From NCBI GenBank assembly GCA_011009095.1, contig VTPC01004360.1, positions 40,921 through 104,920 on the forward strand: a stretch of 64,000 nt of DNA. The letters run 5' to 3'. The translations under genes were made by a program, and so were the position numbers. The number at the start of each line of letters is the position of its first letter. The stretch's first letter is position 1. The notes below the pieces were generated by a model, which ran no database searches, was not told the origin of the DNA, and was given only the letters and a program-made list of their open reading frames with translations. Shown piece after piece: positions 12,421 through 21,500 of the stretch. This DNA comes from Ignelater luminosus. Taxonomy: Eukaryota; Arthropoda; Insecta; Coleoptera; Elateridae.

Positions 12421-12641
12421 TAATATATTTACAATTTTAATTCAATCAGTTGTAGTATAGAATGTAATGGTAACTTTAAATGGAATTACAAAAGTGATAC
12501 TACAATAACTGCCTAACAATATTTTTAAGATATCAATGATGAAAATAGTTAACCTAATATTTAGTACTCCTAGTTGTTTTTGAAAGATAAATTAAAAATA
12601 AAAAGTTTTATTTATTGTAATTTAACTGAATAAATGTTTGA

Positions 12642-12647
12642 TTTATT
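12642..12647 (-). other. candidate poly(A) signal for the 86-aa gene
   Basis: TTTATT on the + strand, i.e. AATAAA on the - strand, about 95 bp after the stop of the - strand gene at 12743-13003. Confidence 0.35.
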
Positions 12648-12742
12648 TTTATAATTTTATTGCTAGTTTGAAGCATAAATGATAGTAACCTCTCATCCTC
12701 CCTATCTTACTACAAAAGCGCACGTAAAAGAAATGGGATAAA

Positions 12743-13003
12743 CTATATTACGTCTTCACCTAAACGTAAACAAAAATGCCTATGATCACCTGGACCAAGT
12801 TCTACGACACCAAAATCGTCAAATTCAAAAACGGAACGACTAGAACCTCTAGTTAAATAACTTAACGCCAAAAACACCAAGACAAAAGTCGTTGTTAACA
12901 GCAAATACATTCCAGATTTCGTTCCGGACGATAGGAATTTCCCAGGCAGCCAGTTGTTGCAGAAAATAGATCGATTAAAACCAGTTAATCGATGGAATGA
13001 CAT
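12743..13003 (-). CDS. small predicted single-pass membrane protein, 86 aa, unknown family
   Basis: The ATG at 13003 is the first ATG after an in-frame TGA a few codons upstream. The protein has a basic N-terminal part (MSFHRLTGFNRS...), one hydrophobic segment at about residues 35-53 (GMYLLLTTTFVLVFLALSYL), then RGSSRS and an acidic C-terminal tail (FEFDDFGVVELGPGDHRHF...). By the positive-inside rule the orientation is unclear, because both flanks carry basic residues. A poly(A) consensus lies about 95 bp downstream. The gene is convergent with the 69-aa gene, with 667 bp between the stops. Codon use in the tail looks protein-like rather than like a chance AT-rich frame. I do not recognise it. 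It could also be the last exon of a longer gene. Confidence 0.5.
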   Translation of the reverse strand: MSFHRLTGFNRSIFCNNWLPGKFLSSGTKSGMYLLLTTTFVLVFLALSYLTRGSSRSVFEFDDFGVVELGPGDHRHFCLRLGEDVI

Positions 13004-16000
13004 CACTATGGTCAAATTATAAGGTCAAGATGGGTAAATGGGGCATAATTTCTAAGTAGCCTAAAGCAAATGAGGTATACACATATATTTCTGTTGTTGC
13101 TGTGATCAGTTTCTTTTAGGTACTGTATTGGTAGACATCTTTACAGTTGATTCTGAGAGTAAAGTTGAAATAAATAAATGTAGGTTTTGCTTATGTTCTT
13201 TTTGGACTGTGCAATGACCCAGTTACCCCACATTTCAGAGTAACTGGACCTCGGCAGGTTTTTTACTCGCTAAAACGTATTACAAATATTTTGGAGAAAC
13301 TGGGAGCTGCCTTGAAACATAAGCAATGTACACACCAAAATGCAGATTTTTATATTGAATACCAATGGAAATACAAAAGATGCAATAAAACAAAAAATTA
13401 AACAATAGAAAAAACGGTTTGTAACTCTAACTCTTTTTTTAGGAATTGAATTTGTTTATTTTAATTGGGGTTCCTGAATGCATAATTTGTATGATATCAC
13501 TTTTTGGGTATGTCAGAGTGTCTGGCTTGGTAGGCCAAAATCACCTTTGACCATAGCTACTGTTTTACTTGTATCCTCATCAGATTCTAATTCTATTTCA
13601 TGTTCAAAAATATAAGATTTCGAATTTTTTAAATCTCTTCAGGTATTATCTTTTGTCATGGCTTTCTGTTCTGGCGTATTTGCTTGTTTTTCTTCTCGTC
13701 TTTCGCAATTTTTCTTTCTCTTCCATTCTCTTTTTAGCTAAATACTCTCTGTGGTGATTATTCAGGCACCATTACAAATTCTTCATCTTTTTTGTTGTTC
13801 ATCTTGTGTGACATCTTTCGTCTTTAAAATATTAATCAGGATATTTTGAAACGAGTTTTCTTGTACACTAAAAGTTGAATTCTTGGTTAGAAAGAAATGG
13901 ATTCATCATTTAAGTGACTTGCATTACGTTAAGCTTGTTCTATTACTTAGTGTAAATTTGCAGTGCTGGCCACCTCAGGTTGTTGATTGTCATCATCAGT
14001 ATGAGCAAACTAATCATCATTTAGATCATTGTTAGTAGCAAAGGCTTGGGCAATTAAGAAACTGGAATTTTCCAAGGATAGGTAAGATTTTTTTAAATTT
14101 CAGTTTCTTAATACATAAATAACGATAATAACGAAAGTATAGATTTCTTGAGAAATCGCGAAATTTATCCGAAAATTTCAAATTGCTGTAACTTCTGACC
14201 TGTAGAAGATAAATTAGTAAATATACATATTTCTGAAGCAAATGTAATGCTCTACAACTTCTTCTCTGACGACTCTTCCGAAAACATAAGGCTGAGGAGT
14301 TAGAAGGACAACTTTGACGAAACATGCAAGGCAAAAAAAGTTTTTCAAAAATTACAGATTATTTCGGAAACTATAATACATAAGAAGAAAATAAATATAA
14401 ACATTCTTGTAGGAAATTTAATCATCTCGTATTTCGTAAGGAACTTTTTACCGTACGACGCACCATTTCCGAGTTATAAGCTAAAAACCGGCAAAAGGGA
14501 CCTTTCCACCTCCCCCCCCCTAAATCGGCAGGGCTAGGGGTGGGGACTTTTAGTATCTTTGCCTCCTTACTACCCACAATATATTTCTCAAAAGAAGAAT
14601 TCCTCGAAAACCCCCTTTTGGGCATTTATTAACTTTTCTTGAGAAATCACGAAATGTATCCAAAAACTTCAAATTGCCGTAACCTCTGACCTGTAAAGAT
14701 AAATTAGTAACTATTACATATAACAACTTTTCTGTAAAACATAAGGCTGAGGAGTTAGAAGGACAAGTTTGACGAAAAATGTGAGGCAAAAAAGTTTTTC
14801 GAAAATTATCGTTCTTTGCTGGCGAATATCTCTGAAACTATGACACATACAAAGAAAATAAATATAAATAATCTTGTAGGAAATTTAATTATCTTTTATT
14901 TTGTAGGGAGTACTTCTTACCGTACGACGCACTGTTTGTGAGTTATAAGCAAGAAACCGAAAAAAGGGACTTTTCCACCTCCCTCCCCCATAAAGCGACA
15001 GGGCTAGGGGCGGGGACTTTTAGTATCTTTGCCTCCTAACTACCTCCAACATATTCCTCAAGAGAAAAATTCTCCCCCTTTCCATGCCCTCTACAATCCG
15101 CTTTTGGGCATTTATTGACTGGACTAAACGTCGGATATTGATTTCTTCAAAGACAATTGGTGTCTGACAAAAATTGCAGAACCACTGTTCTCTCGGACAA
15201 CCGTTCTTGAATTTGGTTTTTATTTTATTTATTTATACACAATTCTGAACTCTTCTAGGTACAATGCGCAGCCCTATTGATGCACTGTATTGAAGGTTGT
15301 TGCCAATTCTGTTTCAGTAAGTAGCTTCAAATCGTATCTGCTACCACCACCTTTCCCAGCTCTTGCCACAACTCCTTTGCTTCTTGTTCCATGTATGTAG
15401 TGTCTCAAGATAGAGCAAGAGATATTACAGAAGGCTGCAGTTTCCTAATTGGTTTTGTTGCCATTTGAGATATGAACTTGGTCTAGTTAGATTAGAGTTA
15501 GAGAGATATGGCCTGGTTGCCTCAAAACAATTTGGTACCGAGGTAACTGGACCATACCATTCCTAAAACTTATTTCCAAACTTTACTTCAAAATATCACT
15601 TCCCAACATTCCTTAATGCTTTTCCTATTATTATAATTCATTTTAGTACAAGAATTTTAACAGCTATGCATACTGTTGCTTCTCTTCACAACTGTTGTTG
15701 TCTGTGTATCCTTGAAACTCGCACTTGATCAAAATTTCACAATGAACAAAACACTTGGTCTTTCTGTTTGGTGTGCGTTGGGTAATTCTAAGTCAAGTAG
15801 TAGCGTACCTGAAATGGGGGAATTTTAAAATTGCATTTTTCGAAAATATAACCATATGACCCAGTTATAGCGGTGTTCCAGTTGCCGAACTTGACCTTAA
15901 TTATTCCGGAAAAATATGAAAATCTTTCGTTAAAAGACATTCCCTAATAGTATTAATTATGCTTCTGCGCTACACAAAATATTGATTTAAAAGAAAGAGA

Positions 16001-17323
16001 CTTATGAATCTATAGCAAATTATTCTTATGAGAAAATGAAAATGGAACTGATAAGAATGTACAAAATTAGCGCTGAGTAATCTGTGTTATGTTCAATTTA
16101 GAATTCAATTCAATTCAATCGAGAATGAAATAAGAGCAAGACGCCTTATGAAGAGCAACAGTTTGCGTTCAAGCCGAACTTAAATAAGAAAAGTTCTACA
16201 AAATCACATCCGTTATCAAACTATATGAGTTGCGTGATTTATTGAGAAACAAGAGATACAAGGGGTAAGTAACAATAACAAAACAAAATATTTCTTAAAA
16301 CTGCTCCCGAAGCTAAATGTTTTTCCAAACGTTGCAACCACCTAGGCCATGGAAAAGATTTTGTTGAATAAATCTCACAAGTAACAGATTTGTGCAGAAC
16401 TAATTTCTAAGTTAAGTGTCAGGTCGTCCAAAACCAGATAGAGCTTTCAAGATTGGATCTGTCGTGCTTTTCAAGCTAGTCAAGCCTTTAGGAGTTCTTA
16501 TTTTTTTACAGACTAATCAAACTCTAGATAGGTTAAGACTTTCTTTCTGCTTAGACGGTATTCTCTTAATAATTCTCACTTAAACTTTTTGAATCGATCT
16601 AGCTTTTTGAGCTGGGTTTTTGGATCTGCTGAAGATTTTTGGGTCGATTGAGCCTTTGAGCCATTTAAGCGGTAGGTCGTATCAAAATTCCAATCTAACT
16701 TTTGAAAGCCGCATCAATTTTATTTCAGTTACTTCGAGTCGGATCAAGGATTGTATTTGTAAAGTGAGAAATACTCAAGGTTTTTCATAGTCATTGACTT
16801 ACAATTAGTTCAGCTGTGCGAGATCTAATGTGCGTCGAGCCCTAAAAAAAACTAGCATTCCGTACAATAAAATGGAATTTTCTAGTACATCGGGCTTATT
16901 TATATTTCAGTATCGTTAAATTACCATTGACAATATAGATTGAATATACCCGATATACACTTATTACAAATTCAAGAGCTGTACTTATTTTTATGATTAT
17001 TACTATACTAATGAGCGATCAGAAGTACATCCAATCTGCATAGGCTATGAAGTTCAAAACGTATTTCTTTGATAAATAAAAAATGAATTAAATAAATACA
17101 CATCAGATGACAGAGATAACTAACAGACAAAAAATGTTAACAACTACATGACTTCGGTCTTCCATACGCTAGTTGTATTACCAATTCGTCTAGAAAACAA
17201 AATGTAGATGGCGCCATAGAAACTAACTTCACAAAGTATATTTTTTAAATAAATTTATTAAATTGATAACAACAAGCTTGCTAAGACCCACCTAAGACCA
17301 CTTTTCACCAATGCCATCATCAT
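13004..17323. other. long non-coding stretch with an internal 0.49-kb tandem duplication
   Basis: No gene is seen. Around 13200-15900 similar phrases recur (CCCAGTTA-C, AACTGGACC) near 13215, 13250, 15550 and 15860, which suggests a large old element enclosing the tandem repeat at 14143-15120. Around 16430-16690 there is a loose repetition of AGCTTTT-GA-T-GATC-like phrases. The rest is plain AT-rich sequence. Confidence 0.4.
14143..15120. repeat. two-copy direct tandem repeat, unit about 490 bp
   Basis: Unit 1 is about 14143-14633 and unit 2 about 14634-15120. Both start TTCTTGAGAAATC-CGAAAT. They share ATAAGGCTGAGGAGTTAGAA, then ACCGTACGACGCAC, CAGGGCTAGGGG-GGGGAC and CTTTTAGTATCTTTGCCTCC. 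Both end CTTTTGGGCATTTATT. They differ by many substitutions and small indels, so the duplication is not recent. A C-run and G-rich block inside each unit stands out from the AT-rich surroundings. Confidence 0.8.
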
Positions 17324-17399
17324 TGCTTGTGTCCACGAGCAGATAGTATACTCTACCGTGGTATCACGATAGCGTACTGTCTGCTCGTGGACACAAGCA
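17324..17399. repeat. 76-nt near-perfect hairpin (pre-miRNA-like)
   Basis: The arms TGCTTGTGTCCACGAGCAGA (17324-17343) and its exact reverse complement (17380-17399) form 20 perfect pairs. Pairing then continues inward with G-U pairs and isolated mismatches to about 31 positions, around a terminal loop of about 14 nt. No target-site duplication flanks it. It could be a pre-miRNA, a small foldback or another structured RNA. The sequence alone does not show whether it is transcribed or from which strand. Confidence 0.6.
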
Positions 17400-18544
17400 C
17401 TATTATAACAAAGAAAGCAATAACAAATCCGAGAAATCTCTCAGTGCCTAGCCTAGTTTGTTTCCGGTTGGGGGTCAGCATTGTTACTTGGATTGCCGAA
17501 TAACTTTTGCACTAGAGTGCCTTAATCCCATTTTAACTTCCTTTTGGGTTGACGTTACAATTTTCCTTCTCGTTTTGTCTTTAGCTTAACACAAATAGAA
17601 ACAGACAGCCTGAATATCGAGACGTAATTGCAGCAGCTTTCAGGATTGTAACGTTTGTTTCTGCTTTAATCTAATTCATACGTAAAGTTACCAGTTAATG
17701 GCATCATCTCAAAATAATAGAATTCACAAATTTGTCGAAAATTTAATTTGCGGTTTGGGCGAGTTCAATTTTGGAAAGAGTAGAACGAACAGAACAAGCA
17801 AGACGAACGCCTTCTTGTCAGTCAGAGCGAGTTCGAAGCGTCAACTCGAACCCACCCTTATTAACCAAACAAGGATTGTCGAAAAGATTATCTAAATATG
17901 AAACTTTTGACCTTTTCTGAATAGTTAAGTACTTACTAGTCATGGGAAGATGTAGCTTTTATGAATCATGTCATTCAGGAAAAATCAGATCCTGCAGTTT
18001 TTGAAAGGTCAATCTATGATTTTTCAACCTTTTGGTGAAATGTGTACGAAATATTTTTTTAGTCGGGGCCAAGAAGAGGATATAGTTAAAGAACATTTTG
18101 TAAAAAGTTTGACAGTTATCAGCACATCGTCCGTTTAATAAACTCGAAGAATAACATTATTGTTTGGAGGATAAACTTCTGTGTTCCCGTCTTTAGTACT
18201 AAATAGAGAGCATTTTTTACATTACTATAATTATAAAAAAAATTGAAATTGGTGATACATGGTATGTATACGTTTATTATTTCATTTAATCAGAATGCTT
18301 AAAAAACACGATTGTGTCCTAAAATAAAATGTTATGATACGTCACTGGGTTTACAGTTTGAACTTCTTGAACCATGTCATTTATTCAATGTATAGTCTAA
18401 ACTGCTTTCAGGGACAAGTTATTTTATGGATGATATAAAGAATGTAGATCAGTAAACTTTAATATTGCGAGCAGAATTACATTTAATCGCGCAGTATCTT
18501 GGTATTCCATTTCTTGGTTGCTAAAATATAGAAAAGACTATAAA
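17400..18544. other. upstream region of the EndoU gene
   Basis: No gene is recognised. The open frame at 17698-17895 starts with MASSQ and is rich in Asn, Arg and Ser, but has no family resemblance or splice support. The promoter and 5' UTR of the EndoU gene at 18545 presumably lie here, with no clear core motif seen. Confidence 0.4.
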
Positions 18545-21500
18545 ATGGACGTTTTAATTAAATTCATTTCTGGTTTATTAATTTTTTGTGTAGCTTTAAT
18601 TGTTGAAATCTTATGTAAGTATTACTTTTTATTATATAAAATACTTTTTACTGTGTTATTTTATTACTAAACATTACTATCGTTCATCTTATCATTAAAG
18701 TGGCTGGTTTTATACAATTTCTACACTTCTTTGCAATTATTTATCACCAACACTTCAAATAAAAAACGAATTTATCTAATCAGCTATAACTGTATTTTAG
18801 AATACTATAGTATTGACAAATTCATTGCGCATGATCCTCTTTCTTGGTAGGTGTAAAATCTTGCACTGTAAACACGTGAAAACAGTAGCGTATCATGGGG
18901 AAAGATATTATCACCATTAATAATACCTACCATTAAACCCATCTAACCTCAACTAAAACATTTTTCAAATTATTTTAATAGGTGTCACTTATTTAATGTA
19001 TTTACAATTACTTAAGGTGCAAGCGGATCATATTCTTCACATAATAATTCCAACGCATGGCCTGGTTTGGGTACCCAAAATACGTATTACGTAAACCCTA
19101 GTTGGCCAAATTATGGACAAATGGGTGCAACGACTCCTTGGCCTGAATTAGGTCAACCGCGTGGACAAAGCTTCTATAATCAAAATACTCGTAATACATC
19201 AACTCAAAACACCCCAATATGGGTGCAAAATGGACGAACTTGGAACAGAGTGTCTAATCAACAACAGTCACAGCCAGTGAATGTACCAAATAATCCTACT
19301 TCTTCTTCAGGGTCGTATGCTGTCAATACTGGTAGTAATACAGGTGTTCAAAGACAGCAAGGTCAGAATGTAACAAATCAAGATGAAGAGTTAAGAGAGT
19401 TTTCGGAAAACCTTCTCCAAAGAGATACCAATAATGCAGCTCGATATGTGACTATAAATTATCAAGCAAAGACTACATCAAGATCTCAAGTAGATGAAGC
19501 TCCTTTGCCGTAAGTTAATGTTTTAAAAACTTAATGTATTTTTTATATTATAATGCGTTATCACGGGCACTGGGACAGAGGTGCAAGGAGGTGCACTTGC
19601 ATCTCCCTGACTTGGCGGTTTTGGCTTGGTGGAAAAGGTTGAGTCAGGATTCCTAGAAGAAGTTGAAGGGGACCCTCAATAGCTGGCATTGAACTCCCAA
19701 AGGGAGCCCTCCTGCAGTGTATTTTACGTCAGGGTTATCTTAGTTTTTATCAATATTTGGCATTCCCCTGGAAAAAGTCCTGTTGGCGCCCATGTTGAAT
19801 TACTAGGATATTGGAAGGGCATCTTGTAGGAGTATGAGACCAACCAGGCTTGTCTTCCTGCAAAATGTTCTCTTATATACTACTCCAGTACTGCACTCCT
19901 TTGTCAACAAAAAAACGCACGCAAACTTGTGTGCGACGGACAAACCTTGTTGTCTCATATGAACACCTGTGACTAGGGTGATTTTAGCATGTGTACCTTC
20001 TACTGTGTAGCTCTACTGGGTGATTATAAAATGCATATAATATTACGAATCTTGCAAGTTTGGTATTTTAACAATCTTAAGTATAAAATGAAAGCCACCA
20101 TTTCATAACAGTGTCTTACTGAAAGCTTTTTTTTTTGCTTTTTTTAGATTACTTGGCATCCATAACGATGCATACAACATTCCTACCATATCAAAAATGC
20201 GATTGTTATACAACAACTATATTCTGCAATCGAATGTTAACGAACATGTTAGTCCCCAAGAACGAGAAGAAGAAAATAACCTACTAGACGCTTTATTATC
20301 AACTTCAGTAATGCAGCAAACCAGGAATTTCCTGATAAATAAAGGTACAGAGATGATTTTCCTAACTAACTAATAATTTTTTGATAGATAAATCTTTCAG
20401 GTGCAATTGGAAAAGATCCACAACATTTCCGTAATATTTTGAAAGAAATCTGGTTCAACATGTATTCGCGTGGTGGCGGCAAGATAGGATCCAGTGGTTT
20501 TGAGCACGTATTTTTAGCGGAACTAAAGAATGGAGCTGTTTCTGGATTACATAATTGGTTATATTTTAAGGAAGAAGAGAGCAAAAATACAGCAAATTAT
20601 TTGGGGTATATGAAGAATATTGACTTAGGAAATGTAAATAAACCTTTTGATTTGAATTGATATAGGGTTTCAGAATTTCGCGAAAAACCAATAGGTATTT
20701 ATATGCTTATCAGATTTAATTTGCTTTTTGGGAATTAAAACTGATTTTTAGCTAATAATCTATTCAGTCTTTCCCAAAAATACCTTTTACTAGAAATCAG
20801 CTCCACGATGCAAGTTTTGAGATAGTATTATATTATACAGAGCATCTCTAGACTGGGGTACCGAATACCACTGGTGTATTGGGGAAGGAAAACTAAAAGA
20901 TTCGTATTTTCTTGCTGTTCAGTTCTCATTTATGACTTCCCGAATAAGTTCTGTCTTCCTTGTCCCAAAAATATTCTCAATCGGTCGATGTCAGTATCTC
21001 AGAATCTCTATTTAGAAATATTGTTAGTAGCTTCTATAAACTTTTTTCTAAAAGACAGTGCTTCTGAAGATACAGGGTATTTGAGTTTGACTTCACTCTC
21101 TAAACTTCCGTCTTTGATGAGCAGTTTGGTTGGAAAATTTGTAAGACACTGGAAATCTCATGGTAACAATTACAAAAAATTTGATCACAACATTGTAGGT
21201 TGTCTTGGAGATATTTATTACTTATATTCAAGATTTGGGCGTTAAATGAAGAGTTTGAAAGATTTCAAGAAAATTAACTTTACTCAAAAACTGCTATCTC
21301 ACAAAATAATAACATTTACTTGTTACATTTCTATGAATATAGAGAATCAAATGTCTGTTAATCTTTAATATTTACCAGGTGTATACCTATGAAATGAGAC
21401 TTTCAGCTATTAGACCACAGATGTCGCTAGGAGTATTTTTAAACTGTCCCAAATGTCTTATTTTCTTCGTCTGTCATCTGTCAACAATATTCAATTCATT

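Noticed and set aside
17698..17895. 65-codon frame starting MASSQNN
   Set aside because: Basic and Asn/Ser-rich but without any recognised motif, conserved context or poly(A) signal.
20874..21245. 123-codon open frame in EndoU intron 4
   Set aside because: No family resemblance, no splice or regulatory support, and it lies in an intron; the length is within chance for this region.
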